Notes under the pieces: generated by a model
Databases searched by the model: none
What the model was told of the DNA's origin: nothing
What the model saw: only the letters and a program-made list of their open reading frames with translations
In this document: in pieces, positions 43,001-55,527 of the stretch
Position numbering within the stretch: the stretch's first letter is position 1
How the letters are laid out: each line of letters opens with the position of its first letter
Made by a program: the position numbers and the translations under genes
NCBI GenBank assembly: GCA_963920575.1
Contig: OY986965.1
Coordinates: 14,956,290 to 15,020,289, forward strand
Source of the DNA: Narthecium ossifragum
Lineage: Eukaryota > Streptophyta > Magnoliopsida > Dioscoreales > Nartheciaceae
Direction: 5' to 3'
Length of the DNA: 64,000 bases

Positions 43001-43058
43001 GTAGGTTCCGGTTCGCGTCGCCCGGCCCGGTTGGGCTTTCGCGGGTCGGGGCGCGACA
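40012..43058 (+). repeat. 3' LTR of element A (with nested solo LTR and deletion)
   Basis: It begins TGTGGGGACC directly after the conserved pre-LTR stretch TTTCCTTTAAGGGTATTAGGA (polypurine-tract position) and ends GGGCGCGACA. Without the inserted 853 bp and its 5-bp duplication it is about 2190 bp, roughly 240 bp shorter than the 5' copy. It shares the GATCGATC palindromes (41083-41200) and the long pyrimidine tract (41275-41400) with the 5' LTR (32820-32935 and 33005-33135). Confidence 0.9.
40226..41078 (-). mobile_element. Solo LTR of an unassigned family (TGATACGA ends)
   Basis: Inserted in element A's 3' LTR. The ends are TGATACGA and TCGTATCA, and the target duplication ttgag lies at 40221-40225 and 41079-41083. 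On the minus strand it has a TATA box (TATAAAA, complement of 40717-40723), which sets the orientation. The LTR starting at 63559 is a diverged relative in the plus orientation. No internal region or primer site is available, so copia versus gypsy is undecided. Length is 853 bp. Confidence 0.9.
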
Positions 43059-43215
43059 AGAATAATGAGACATTATGTGATGCATGGCAGTGATTTAAAA
43101 GTTTAATAGCTTCATGCCCTCACCATGGTTATGCTAGTTGGCGTTTAGTTAGCTATTTTTATTATGGATTAACTGAGCATGAACGTCAAATTCTTGAAAC
43201 AAGATGCAAGGGTGA

Positions 43216-45506
43216 TGTCGCGCCCCGGCCCAGAAAACCCATCCCGGACTGGGACACGAGGGGGAAACCTAGATCTACTGACAACTAACAGCGGAGACAG
43301 TTACAATAAACAAAAGGCGAAAGTAAAGTTAACATCTACTAGAACAAAACGTTAAATACATCAGAGTTATACACAAATTTACAACATTTACAATAATCAA
43401 AAAGAAATAATACATCGTCAGGTGTGTCCGCAAAAGCACAGATGAAGCCGTCCTGGCCCTCATACATGGTCGGCTGGCGACGCGCTGCCGCAGGTTGAAC
43501 ACCGGGGGCCCACAGGAGAAGCGCTGGTACCTGCACCTGCAAACAATACGGTCCAGGTAGGAATGAGCAAAAGCTCAAATGACACTCACAAGGAAAGGCG
43601 ACGCCAACCGTACTAACTCTGTGCCAAGTACCGTGGCCTCCCAAGGATCCCATAAATCCCGTCAATAACCCGAAGGGCACCTGTCCAAAGTATGACCTCC
43701 GATGGCCACTGCTTAGGGGTGGTCCGCCTCCGACAGTCCCTGACATAGGGTGGACATGACGCTACCTGTAGGACACCCCTCCCCAAGTGGAACCTCCACA
43801 CTTGGCGGAACGATCGAGGTTACGACAACCATCTCTCAGCACTCAAAGCACAAAGTCAATACAACCCCTAAACTCCAAATCAAGGGCTAAGTCCAAATCG
43901 AGAACTCACCCGTCCCATCGTTACCCCCTCAGGGTTCCTACCCAAGCAGACCTCTCCCATCTCAACAGGGAGAATCTTAGCCCATGTAGGACACCCGTCC
44001 CGATGCTGGATACCAAGCAGGACAACCCATAACGGGGTAACGCCAACCACAACTTAGCAACTGACCCTGGAGTACTAGGGACAAACCCCAACCCACGACA
44101 AGCCTATCATTCCTAATGCGCAAGGAAACAGACAAATAATAAGGGAAGCAGTATAAGCAAGCATCAAGCAGGGGCACACCTTCGACCCATTTATTCTAAG
44201 CACTCCCGAGGGTCATGACCCCCTCGGTTCACCACAAAGCAGTAAAGAGGCATGCAAATAATTACAAGCAGTAAGGGCATATACATTCAGCCCATTTATT
44301 TTACACAATCCCGGGAGTCTCCACTCTCCCGGTTCAACCACAAAGCCGTAAACACACAACAGGGTATAGCTATACTACTAAACATATCAGAAAGTGATAA
44401 ACAAAACCATCATAGCAAGCCCCGCGGGCAAAACTGCTTAAATCGCATGCATACGAAGCCCCGCGGGCAAAACAGCCTTAAACAGGCGATCTGGCACAGG
44501 TTGGATCGATCCGAACTGGCCTTGGATCGATCCAATGAATTGGATCGATCCAACTAGCGCTTGGATCGATCCGACTCGTCCTTGGATCGATCCGGCTAGG
44601 GAAAAACAAGGAAAACAAACAAGGTCGATCGATCCAACTCGGCATTCGGATCGATCCGACCAACCTCAGGATCAATCCAACAATCCCTTGGATCGATCCG
44701 GCTAAGAAAACCAAGGAAAACCGCGCAGTGCCACCCCCAGGCACTGTTTCTGGGACAAGTGGGATCGATCCAACTATCACCTTGGATCGATCCAACACTC
44801 TTGGATCGATCCCACCCGGCCCTCCGGCCAGCTTCCGACGGCGCTCCTAGCCGAAAAACTGAGCCAAACATCACCCAACTTGGTGAGTTGGTAGAGCCGA
44901 TGCCAACGAAGCTACTCATGGCTTCAAAACCGGAAAACACCGCCTATACTTGGAGATCTACACAAAAATACATTCAAATCCGACGAAAAACACGAAGAAC
45001 ACGAGAAAACCCAAGAGTACCGTAGGTAGGAACCCTACCTCAACAAGAGCTGCTTCAATCCACGAAGCAGAGCCTTGGATCTTCCTATTTCCTTCCAAGA
45101 AATCTCCGGGAACGAGCTCGGACGCGACGAGATCGGGAAAAGAGAAGAGAAGAAGCCCGGCGTTCGTTCTTATATAGATGCCTTAGTGCGCTTCGGATCG
45201 ATCCGAACTCCACCTTGGATCGATCCGATTCCACTGGTGGCAACTCTTCCCTAGTGCGAGTCGGATCGATCCGAAGTGGAGTTCAGATCGATCCAACCTG
45301 CGCTGGGAAGGGAAATTGGGCCCGGTTCAAGATCAATTTCAGATCTCTCGATCCCGGGGTCCACCTAACCATCATATTCAAACACATACACCAAAACAAG
45401 GCCTGTGTGCACAAGCGGGTGTGAAACAAACCAACAAGGCGCAATTTTACCAAATTGCCCTTGCGGTCAACAACGAGCCGCAGGAATAGAGGAGCGGGTC
45501 CTCACA
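43216..45506 (-). mobile_element. Solo LTR, Tekay-type, minus strand
   Basis: On the minus strand it begins TGTGAGGACC at 45506 and ends GGGGCGCGACA at 43216, 2291 bp. The target duplication ggtga is at 43211-43215 and 45507-45511. It holds two GATCGATC arrays: 44500-44820 with about eleven copies, many as TTGGATCGATCC, and 45190-45300. The second lies just upstream, in its own orientation, of a TATATA box (45171-45176). It interrupts the Athila gag frame. Confidence 0.93.
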
Positions 45507-46673
45507 GGTGAGTTTTTGCAGATTGATCCTGATGAAGCTAAGAAGCATTTGGATGAGCTTGTTGAGATGACTTATACACAGACGGTTCCGGGACGCTGGG
45601 ATGATTATCATGGTCATATCAATGCCAAATTCTACAAGCATCCCAATGTCGCCCTAACGTCCAACAGCTATCTGCAACACAATGAGCCTTTCTACTCTTA
45701 TTCTAGTGCTTATGATGATTATGTGCATGATACTTATGTTGCTACTTCCCAGTATGTCCATGTTGATGAGCCTAACATGTATGATGCATGTGTCGATGGC
45801 TTTAGTGCTTGTGATGCTTACATCCATGATTTTAATGCTTATGGTGCACATGCTCAAGATGTTCATGTTGATGATGCATATGCTCATGATTGTAGTGCTA
45901 GTGTGCATGTTCAAAATTCTAGTCCTATTGATGCACAAGCTAGTGATTTTAATATGTGTGATGCATATGCACAAGATTTTAGCGCTCATAAGCATGTTCA
46001 TGATACTAACATTCACTATGCATATGCTCATGATTCCAATGTTAGTAACACACATGTTCATGCCTCTGATGTTGGTGATGCACATGTTTCTCCTCAACTT
46101 TCTATGCCAGAGATTTTGGACTTAGTTAAGGAGGCTAAAACCAAGCCTAATTTTGACTCTTTCATTCTGCAGTTACTTATGAAGGACGAGGAGAAGGCAC
46201 ACCAACTATACGAGGTAATGACATCTTTTAGCATGCACGAACTCGGATGGACACATCAATTGGAAGAAAATGAAGTACTCCTGTACGGGCCGGTAAGCAG
46301 CGAGGAAGATCCAGACGACTACCAAGACCACCACGACCATATATTCATTGAACCTCCATCGGCTGAACTTCAAGTCATTGCTTCTAAGCCACGAGGTATA
46401 TTTATTGTGTTTATTTCATCTCCTTGGATAGTTAGAAAGAACATGACCTTGATAGATACTTTAGACTTCGACGGATTTATTTCAGATTTTGGGATCTTAG
46501 CATCCTTGACCACGAGCATGATGACACTATTGATAGGTCATTGGATTAGTTACTGACACTTGAGCACAATGATGACACATATTTCTATTTGAGAGATCCA
46601 ACTATCTTGTTTATTGGTGTTAGAATGCAAAAGCTAGTTTTCCCACTTGTAATATGCCACTTGGATTCACATG

Positions 46674-46924
46674 AGGCCCGTTTGGCTCGCCGGAATGGGA
46701 GCGAATGGGAGTGAATCTGGTGGATCCCGAATCCGCAGATTCCGGATTCTCGGATCCCGCTGTTTGGCTCGCCAATGGATTCTGAAAAACGGAATCCGCC
46801 TTTGGGAGGATTCCGTTTTCGGCATCGGCTCGTCGCGAGCGGACGCCGTCCGTAGTATCCGCTCCTGCGTATACCGCGGATACCGGATCCCGAATTTCAT
46901 CCGGGATCCGAGCCAAACATGCCC
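46674..46924. mobile_element. Small TIR element (MITE-like), 251 bp
   Basis: The ends AGGCCCGTTTGGCTCG and CGAGCCAAACATGCCC are imperfect inverted repeats, and ATG flanks both sides (46671-46673 and 46925-46927). The interior is rich in GGATCCCG and GGAATCCG repeats and can fold on itself. Termini resemble Tourist/Harbinger MITEs, but ATG is not their usual TWA target, so the class is tentative. Confidence 0.65.
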
Positions 46925-47159
46925 ATGGTGAATTACCCTTGGTGATACCACTAAGGTTAACCCTTCAGATCATGGCACTTACTGATTTTGCATATCATCG
47001 TGCTAGGGCCAAGGGCGTGGTTAAAAATCCATGTATTGTATATAGTAGTTTAGTTTGCTAGATTTGCTTTCTTGTATGCTTGAGAATGCTTGAGTTATTT
47101 TTATATTGTGTGCTTGCATGTTTGCTTTTGTTTTCGGTTTGTTTTGCTTTTGTTTTTAG

Positions 47160-48540
47160 GTGCTCGAGCAGTCCCCGCTTTCCCTTAGAGAACGTTGTCG
47201 CTGATCACCTATCAAGGTTGATGGTGGAAGTAGCGGAAGATGAGCTACCAATCATGGATGACTTTCCTGATGAGCAACTCTTTTCAGTTGCACGACTGCC
47301 TTGGTATGCGCATATTGTCAATTATTTGGCGATAGGTGAGATCCCTTCCTTTTGGAGTACGTAGGATAAACATAGATTTTTTGTTGAGGTAAAGAAATTT
47401 TATTGGGATGATTCTTGTCTATTTAAGTATTGTCCTAAACAGATTATTCGCCGTTGTGTCCCTGATTATGAAATAGAAAACATCATTACATTCTGTCACT
47501 CTCATGAATGTGGAGGTCATTTTTCGATGAAAAAGACTGCTGCTCCAATTCTTCAATGTGATTTTTACTGGCCTACTATGTTCTGTGATGTTAACATTTT
47601 CTGCAGATTATGTGATCAATGCTCGAAATTAGGAGCCTTATCTAGACGTCATATGATGCCTTTGAGTCCCATTCAAACTGTAGAGATTTTTGATTGTTGG
47701 GGTATAAACTTTATGAGACCCTTTCCTTCTTCTTTTGGCTATTTATATATATTGTTGACTGTGGAGTACGTGTCTAAGTGGGTGGAGGCTATTGCATGTA
47801 GGAATAATGATCATTCCACTATCATCAAGTTTCTTAAATAGCATGTTTTGTCTAGATTTGGTACTCCTAGGGTTATTATCAGTGACCAAGGATCGCATTT
47901 TTGTAACCGCTCTTTTGAGGCTTTGATGCGCAGGTATGGAGTCACACATATGATTTCCACTGCTTATCATTCACAGACAAATGGCCAAGCTGAATTAGCC
48001 AATAGAGATTTAAAGCAAATCCTGGAAAAGACAGTGAGCCATAACCGAAAAGACTGGTCCTTGAGGCTATCAGACGCGTTGTGGGCATATCGCACTGCCT
48101 ATAAGACTACCTTGGGGATGTCGCAATTTCGCCTAGTTTATGGAAAACCATGTCATCTTTCAGTTGAGTTAGAACATAGGGCATATTGGGCTATTAAGTC
48201 ATTAAATTTTACTTTGGATGCTGCAGGTCAGGAACGGAAACTCTAGCTATTTGAGCTGAGAAACTCAGAAATGATGCTTATGAGAGTTCCAGGATATTTT
48301 AGGAAAAAACAAAGGCCTACCACGACCAGCAGATCCTGAGGAAAACGTTTCAAGTAGGACAATAAGCTTATATGTATGACGCACGACTGCATCTCCATCC
48401 TGGGAAGTTGTGATCACGCTGGACATGCCCCTTCATCGTTAGCAGAATAGTTGAGAAAGGGCTGTGGAGATTGAAGACCCGAAGGATGGGAGGCTATTCA
48501 AGGCAAATGGACAGCGACTGAAGCCAATCCCAGAGAAGGC
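47160..48540 (+). pseudogene. Athila-type integrase (with RNase H tail)
   Basis: It opens with NVVADHLSRL (about 47188), the end of the Athila RNase H domain. Then come LPWYAHIVNYLAIG, the zinc-binding H-H-C-C region (CHSHECGGHF, LCDQCSKLG), the first catalytic aspartate in WGINFMRPFPSSFG, the second in [16 protein letters not shown], and the glutamate region in [16 protein letters not shown]. In-frame stops are at 47362 and 47839, and one at 48244, after which the tail degenerates. It ends in an FKANGQRLKP motif just before the Tekay insertion at 48542. Protease and reverse transcriptase, expected upstream, are absent. Confidence 0.9.
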
Positions 48541-50667
48541 GTGTGAGGACCCGTCCCTCTACTCCTGTGGCTCGTCGTGGATCGCAAGGGCAATTTGGTA
48601 AATTGCGCCTTGTCGGCTTATTTCACACTCGCGTGTGCACACACTGACCATGCTTGTGGTAATGTTTGGTTAGAATGGTTAGTGGGACATGGGATCGAAA
48701 GATCCGGGCTTGGGCTTGAGTTCTTGCCCAAGTCTAGTTTTTTGGACAAATCGGATCGATCTTCTCTAGCTAACAGATGAATCTTTTTGTGCCAGAAAGT
48801 CAAGCTGAGTTCATCACGAGAGATCGATCTCTTTTGAGAAGAGATCGATCCATCATAGGTCAGTTCGTCCACCTATAAAGCAGACTCAGCGGATTTTCTT
48901 AAATCCCTTTTGAAATCCGTGGATCTGGAGCTCAAATCTGCCAATTTTGAAGGAGTTTAAGGAAGATCTAAGGCCTAGCAGCTTGGATTGAAGCTGCTCT
49001 TGCTTAGGTAGGGATTCCTACCTACAATCTTTTTGGGTTTTTGGTTTTTCCGATTTTGATTATGTTATTATGCTTAGATCTGTTAATATACTTGTTGGTT
49101 TTCCGTGATTTCATCGGTTTTGGACTTGTGGGATCTTGATCTATCAGATCCCAAAGTTTTGAGAAGTTTGGATGTATCTTCCTGCGGTATTTCTCGTCAA
49201 AAGTACGCCGGAGAACCCATTCAGATCGATCTCCTTTGAGGAGAGATCGATCCCTCGGTTGAAGAGAGATCGATCTTTGTCTTGGCTGAGATGACGGGTT
49301 CCGCGTCACGAAGAAGATCGATCCCTCTGGAGGAGGAGATCGATCTCCTTCGGTTGACAGGGACGAGTTCTCCTAAGTACTAAGGAGATCGATCCCCTTG
49401 GGAAGGGAGATCGATCCCTTAGTGGCTTAGAGGTGTTTTTCAAGTGGATTTTACCCGCGGGGCTTTGTATGACGGTTTTCTTTACTGTCTTATATATGGT
49501 ACATATGTTTAAGCATGTTAGCCCTATAATAAGAGCAGTGGTGAACCGTTGGAGTGATGACTCCCGGGATGTTTAGAATAAACGGGCGGGTAGCCCTACA
49601 GCTTTCCCTAGCCTTGCATGCCAGCGTGCGCCGAGGGCTTGATCTGTGATATCTGTAAGCTGTTGTTTGCGGGGCTGCTTCCCAATACAGGTGTGTGGCG
49701 GACTGCTGACAATTGGTGGTGGTACCACTGTAGCAGCTCCTAGACCTTTCTCACCACCTCGGGCTGGCAGGGTGTCGTGCCCAGACCTTGTTATTTATAT
49801 CATCACATATTGATGCATGCTTACGTGTATTATCCTGTGCATGTTCATAGCATGCATTGTGTTGTGCATTAGTTGCATCTGTGTAGGGCGTTGCCGATCC
49901 GGGGTTTTCGGGTAGCCCGGATCTAGCTTTAGGACCGTTGTGGGTAGCTTGGTCCAGGACTCGATTTGTAGTATTTAGTCGATTTCGAGGATAGGGTTAG
50001 ATGACCTGAATACTTGTGTTTGATGTTTAGAGGTCGTATCGACTTCAAGTTGTATCTGAGGTGTAGCCGGAGTCCGGTGTTCTTAAACTCTTGGGAGGAG
50101 GAGTGCCTGCACAGCGGTGTCCTGGTCCGCCAAACACTGTTCTGTGTCCTGTTGAGAGTATGCAGTGTTTTGGGCCTGCGTTCACGGACTTCCGGTAGGG
50201 TTATGGGACCCTTGTATACACCTAGGGTAAACTTGGAGGCGGTACTGTTGTGTTCCCTCCCTTGTGAGTGTCGTAGTGTAGTGTCCATGCTGAGCTTAGT
50301 GCTCACTCCTACCCGGGCTGCGTTTTGCAGGTGCTGGCGCTAGCTCTTCTTCGGTCGCCCCTACCCGGCCGGTGTTTGGTTACGTGGCGGCGTCTGGCGG
50401 TACTTGAGGAGCGGCGATCTATGTTTTTACCTTTTGTTATAGATAGTCTCCTACGGGAGTGATAAATGTATAATTTCCCTGTTTTGAGGACTTGTATTTA
50501 TTTCAGTCTTTGGGTTTGTGAATATTTATATAATACAGGATGATTATGAATTGCTAGGGTAACCACTACGATTAGAGGGAAACCTCGCCAAAATTTCGGC
50601 AGTAGGTTAGGTTCTGGTTCGCGTCGCCCGGCCCGGTTGGGCCTACGCGGGTCAGGGCGCGACAACT

Positions 50668-50679
50668 TGGTATCAGAGC
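50668..50679 (+). promoter_or_regulatory. Primer-binding site of element B (initiator tRNA-Met type)
   Basis: TGGTATCAGAGC starts four bases after the 5' LTR end, as in element A. Confidence 0.9.
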
Positions 50680-50868
50680 ATAGGCTGTAGATCCCAGGGT
50701 GTTAGGATCAGGATTCGGTTGAGATTGAGTGTGGAATGGGTTAGTTCTATGTCTAGAACATCCGTGCATGCTTTTCTTGTGATGTGTTATGCTTTTCCGC
50801 TTTATTGTTGTGCTGTTTGTTTTGATGTTCTAACGAGTGAAAGCTCGTTGCTGTTGGTGATCGTGCAG

Positions 50869-53800
50869 ATGTCGGGAGCTCGTGGCCGACCTCCGGTTGC
50901 CGGTCGGGGTGGGGCACGACCTGGTCGACCCGCCCGACCGGACAGGACTGCTCCTGTTAGGGTGGTCCGGGCTAGACGGAATGTACCATCACCAATAGCG
51001 GTTTCGGTCGAGCAGGCAGAGGTCTTCCTCACCAAGGAGGAGGCCCCTGTTCCTGTCGACGGGCAGGCCTCGGTGGCTATCATGATGGCTTTCCAGCGGC
51101 TGAACCCGCCTAGGTTCAGCGGTACGTCTGGAGATCCGACCGCAGCGGACGACTGGCTCGACGGAGTCTCGCGCGTCCTGGATGCTCTCTTCGTCGAGGA
51201 TGACCGGGTTCGGGTCACCCTCGCAGCGTTCCAGCTCAATGGCGACGCTCTTGACTGGTGGCCCACCGCCCAGCACACCAGTGACGGAGATGTGCCACTG
51301 TGGGAGGAGTTCATGGCGATGTTCTTGGACGTGCACTTCCCAGCGAGTGCACGTGACGCCCTGACCCGCGAGTACCAGTCCCTCTTGCAGGGTACTCGCT
51401 TAGTTTAGCAGTATGCCTCCAGGTTCACGCACCTTGTTCGGTTTGCGAGGGCAGTTGCAGCAGATCAGACAGCCAGAGTGCGTCAGTTCGTGTGGGGACT
51501 TCGGCAAGAGATCCGGTGGCAGACCAGCTCACACTGCTTCCAGTCGTACTCAGCGATCCTGAACTGCGCCTTGTCAGTAGAGGCTCAGTTGCGGGACGAC
51601 AGGTGCCGGGCAGTTCCACCAGCACCCCTCACCAGTACGCAGCAGCGACCCCAGGGCAGAGGGGGGTTCGGTAGGGGGCAGCCGTGGCGTGCACTGCAGT
51701 ACCAGCAGCCACTACCGAGCCCACCAGCCCCGTTTCTACTGACGGCCGGGCCATCTGGGCAGGCTTCGTCAGGGGGAGGCCAGGGACAGCAGCCTGGCGG
51801 CACGTCACCCACTTGCTTCCAGTGCGGGCAGCCGGGGCACTACCGTAGAGACTACAGTTCGCGAGGAGCGCGGGGCGCTATGCCGCAAGGCAGTAGAGGC
51901 GGAAGGTCCGGTACCTGGCAGGGGAGCGGGGGTGGACGCGGGCTGGGGTGTCCCAGAGGTGGAGGCGGCCAGCGGGGGCAGGTGTTTGCCCTCCCAGTTC
52001 GTGAGCAGCAGGACACCGTTCAGCTGTATCAGCCGCCACCGCAGTACCAGCAGCCGTTACAGTGCCAGCAGCCGCAGCAGTACCAGCGGGTCACGGCAGA
52101 GCCATCCGTCCTCAGAGGTATCTTTCAGCTTTCTAGTTCCTTAGTAGATGTGCTGATAGATTCAGGGGCGTCTCACTCCTACATTGCTAGCATGCGCGTG
52201 GCATCGCTAGGGTTAGAGACGAGTCGGCTAGAGGTGGCACAGTCTGTATACTCACCGATCGGCGGGGCAGTCAGGGTGGACCGGGTCTGCCGATCGTGTT
52301 CGTTGGAGGTTGGAGGCCTCCGGGTCTGTCTAGACCTACGGGTACTAGACATGACCGGCTTTGACGTGATACTCGGTATGGACTGGTTGGCAGCATACCG
52401 AGCCGTCATCAATTGTTGTCGCCGGAGGGTGGTCGCCTGGACACCCGACGGGACACGGTTTGTGTTGTTGGGGGATCGGTTCTTCGCCGATTCCTTTGCT
52501 TGTGGTGTAACGAGGCATGGCAGCGAGCTCTCAGCCTTGTTGGCCAGCCTGTCCCTGTCCGGTTCTGAGGGAGTGCAGCAGAGCAGTTTTCCCAGGATCG
52601 TGTGCGACTACACCGACGTGTTTCTCGAGGTGTTGCCAGGGTTTCCACCACCCAGAGAGGTCGATTTTGAGATCGACCTAGTACCAGGTACCGCACCGAT
52701 CTCTCTCCCAACTTTCAGGATGGCACCAGCAGAGCAGAGTGAGTTGAGGACCCAGCTAGACGAACTTACCAGCAGAGGTTTCATCCGTCCCAGCATGTCT
52801 CCCTGGGGGGCGCCAGTGTTGTTCGCAAAGAAGAAGGATGGTACCCTTCGACTTTGCATAGACTACAGGCGGCTCAGCAGGGTGACGGCGAAGAACAAGT
52901 ACCCGATGCCGAGGATCGACGACTTGTTTGACCAGCTGCGAGGATCTTCAGTGTTCTCGAATATCGATCTCCGCACCGGCTACCACCAGTTGAGGGTTCG
53001 GGATTGCGACATCTCGAAGACGGCATTCCGGACTCGGTACGGTCTGTACGAGTTCGTTGTGATGCCGTTTGGACTGACGAACGCACCAGCAGCGTTCATG
53101 GATCTCATGCAGAGGATCTTCCGGCCTTTCCTAGACGAGTTCGTGGTGGTGTTCGTCGACGACATTCTCATCTACTCTCAGTCAGAGGCGGAGCACGGGC
53201 GACACTTGGCGACAGTGTTGCAGCTACTTCGGGAGCATCGGCTTTATGCCAAGGCTTCCAAGTGCGAGTTCTGGCTTGCACATGTGGGGTTCCTTGGACA
53301 CGTGGTGTCGGCAGCAGGGATCTCAGTCGACCCCGCCAAGGTCGAGGCTGTGGTACAGTAGCAGAGACCGAGGACAGTGTTCGAGGTCCGCAGTTTCCTG
53401 GGCTTGGCGGGGTACTACAGGCGGTTCGTGCGGGACTTCTCCAGGGTTGGCGGACCGTTGACCAGACTTACACAGAAGGCCGTCCCGTTCCTGTGGGATG
53501 ATGCTTGTGAGCGAGCCTTCATGGAGCTGAGGACCAGGTTGACCAGTGCACCGGTGCTGATCGTCCCCGAGCGAGGCGTTGGTTACAGTGTCTACTGCGA
53601 TGCCAGCGGTGAGGGTTTGGGGTGTGTCCTCATGCAGGATGGCCACACAGTTTCCTATTGTTCTTGCCAGCTGAAGAACCATGAGAGGAACTACCCGACC
53701 CATGACTTGGAGCTAGCAGCGGTGGTCTTCGCCCTGAAGACCTGGCGTCACTACCTCTATGGCGAGAAGTTTTCTTTCTTCTCGGACCATAAGAGCTTGA

Positions 53801-55527
53801 GGCATGTTTTCACCCAATGTGACCTCAACCTGAGGCAGCGACGCTGGATGGAGCTACTGGAGGACTACGACTTTGAGTTGCATTACCATCCTGGTAAGGC
53901 AAACGTCGTAGCAGACGCGCTGAGCAGACAGGTGAGAGACACCAGAACAGCAGTTGTAGGGTTGTCAGCGCGGTAGTGGCAGGCTCTAGTGACGGCAGGC
54001 CAGTTGGGGCTCGAGTTTGAGGATCGGGGATCCAGCAGCTTCCTTTACGCAGTGCAGAGTATGCCTGCAGTTCTAGCCAGAGTGTTAGAGGCACAGCACA
54101 ATGACCCAGAGCTCGAGGAGTTACGCACAGCAGCGGGCACAGAGGGCGCAGACGGAGACTGGACAATATCGTCAGACGGAGGGCTACGGTTCCGAGGCAG
54201 AGTAGCAGTTCCAGCAGATCCGGTTCTTCGAGACGACGTCCTACGAGAGTTTCACCACTCTCGCTTTGTAGTTCATGCCGGCGGCACCAAGATGTACCAG
54301 GATCTTCGACGACAGTTCTGGTGGCGCGGGATGAAGAGGGTAGTGACAGAGTTCGTATCGCGCTGCCTTACCTGTCAGAAGGTCAAGGCAGAGCACCAGC
54401 GGACTCCAGGGTTACTTCAGCCGCTTCTACTAGCTGAGTGGATGTGGGAGCACATCACGATGGACTTCGTGACCGGGCTACCGAGATCTCCTTGGGGGAA
54501 TGACGCGATTTGGGTCATCGTTGATCGATTGACCAAATCGGTGCACTTCCTGCCTATGCGAACGATAGACTCGACTGACAGGTTGGGCAGTTTGTACGTC
54601 CGAGAGGTAGTCAGACTACACGGGGTTCCAGTTTCTTTCGTGTCAGACCGCGACCCCAGGTTCACCAGCAGGTGCTGGCGGGGCTTTCAGGAGGCAGTTG
54701 GCACACTTCTGACGCTCAGTACGGCGTTTCATCCACAGACAGACGGGCAGTCGGAGCGGACGATCCAGATCTTGGAGGACATGCTGAGAGCATGTGTCCT
54801 CGACACAGGAGGCAGCTGGGAGGAGCACGTTCCCTTGGTGGAGTTCGTCTACAACAACAGCTACCAGTCCAGTCTTGGAGTAGCACCTTTCGAGGCGTTG
54901 TACGGTAGGCCGTGTCGTTCCCCAGTTTGCTGAACAGAGGTTGGAGAGGCTTCGCTCACCGGCCCAGACGTTGTCAGGAGGTCATCAGAGAGGTTAGCGC
55001 AGATCAGGCAGAGGCTTCTGACGGCTTAGAGCCGGCAGAAGAGCTATGCAGATCAGAGGCGACAACCGCTTGAGTTCGCAGTTGGCGACAGTGTATTCCT
55101 GTGGGAAGCACCGTATAGAGGGTCTATCAGGTTTGGCAGCGGGGGCAAATTGGCTCCGAGGTCTGTCGGGCCGTTTGAGATCCTGGAGAGAGTCGGCGAG
55201 ATAGCCTACCGCTTGGACCTTCCTCAGCACATGTCTGCTGTGCACCTGACTTTTCACTTGTCGATGCTGAGGAAGTACCACCCCGACCCATCGCATGTCA
55301 TCAGAGTGGATGACATCGAGCTTGAGTCAGACGCGACGTTCGTTGAGTAGCCTGTTCGAGTACTTGACCGGAGGGATCAGGTCTTGCGGGGCAAGACGAT
55401 TCCCTTGGTCAAGGTACTGTGGAGGCACAGAGGCATTGAGGAGATGACCTGGGAGCGCGAGGCGCGCATGCGGCAGGAGTATCCGCACTTGTTCCCTTCT
55501 CGAGGTAACTTTTGTCCTGTCTTCTAG
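50869..55527 (+). pseudogene. Element B gag-pol polyprotein, single frame with nonsense codons
   Basis: The start MSGARGRPPVAGRGGARPG is at 50869. One frame reaches the terminal TAG after GNFCPVF near 55527, about 1550 codons. Order: capsid, zinc knuckle (51814-51855, last Cys changed to Tyr in [14 protein letters not shown]), protease DSGA (52159-52170), reverse transcriptase FVDD (53152-53163), RNase H ([10 protein letters not shown] near 53595), integrase (CLTCQKVK, MDFVTGLP, SDRDPRF, DGQSERT) and chromodomain-type tail (LWRHRGIEEMTWEREARM). Stops at 51406, 53359, 53974, 54931, 55027 and 55348 each match a CAG or TGG codon in element A or its alignment. Confidence 0.93.

Larger units (their letters stand above)
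32605..43058 (+). mobile_element. Tekay/Del-type chromovirus element A
   Basis: 5' LTR 32605-35035 (TGTGAGGACC...GGCGCGACA, 2431 bp). 3' LTR 40012-43058, which contains a nested solo LTR (40226-41078) and a deletion of roughly 250 bp near 41735-41780. The target duplication agaat lies at 32600-32604 and 43059-43063. The internal region 35036-40011 keeps primer site, gag, protease, reverse transcriptase, RNase H, integrase and a chromodomain-like C-terminus in the Ty3 order, with many stops and frameshifts. It interrupts the gag frame of the Athila-like host element. Confidence 0.95.
32398..46556 (+). pseudogene. Athila gag frame, interrupted twice, with a His/Asp-rich extension
   Basis: The frame runs from ATG at 32398 to the Tekay target site (32600-32604). 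It resumes after 43058 with the gag signature CPHHGYASW and FYYGLTEHERQ (43095-43190), reaches the ggtga site at 43211, and continues in frame from 45507 (FLQIDPDEAKKHLDEL) to a TGA at 46554-46556. One TGA near 43090, where related gags have Arg, is the only stop I see in these pieces. From about 45680 to 46100 the product is a repetitive His, Asp, Ala, Tyr and Val-rich region with recurring YAHD, VHV and HVHD units. The rest (46100-46550) is acidic and unrecognised. Confidence 0.8.

Noticed and set aside
45654..46125. Met/Ile-rich ORFs on the second plus frame and on the minus strand
   Set aside because: They are shadows of the His/Asp-rich repetitive stretch in the Athila frame.
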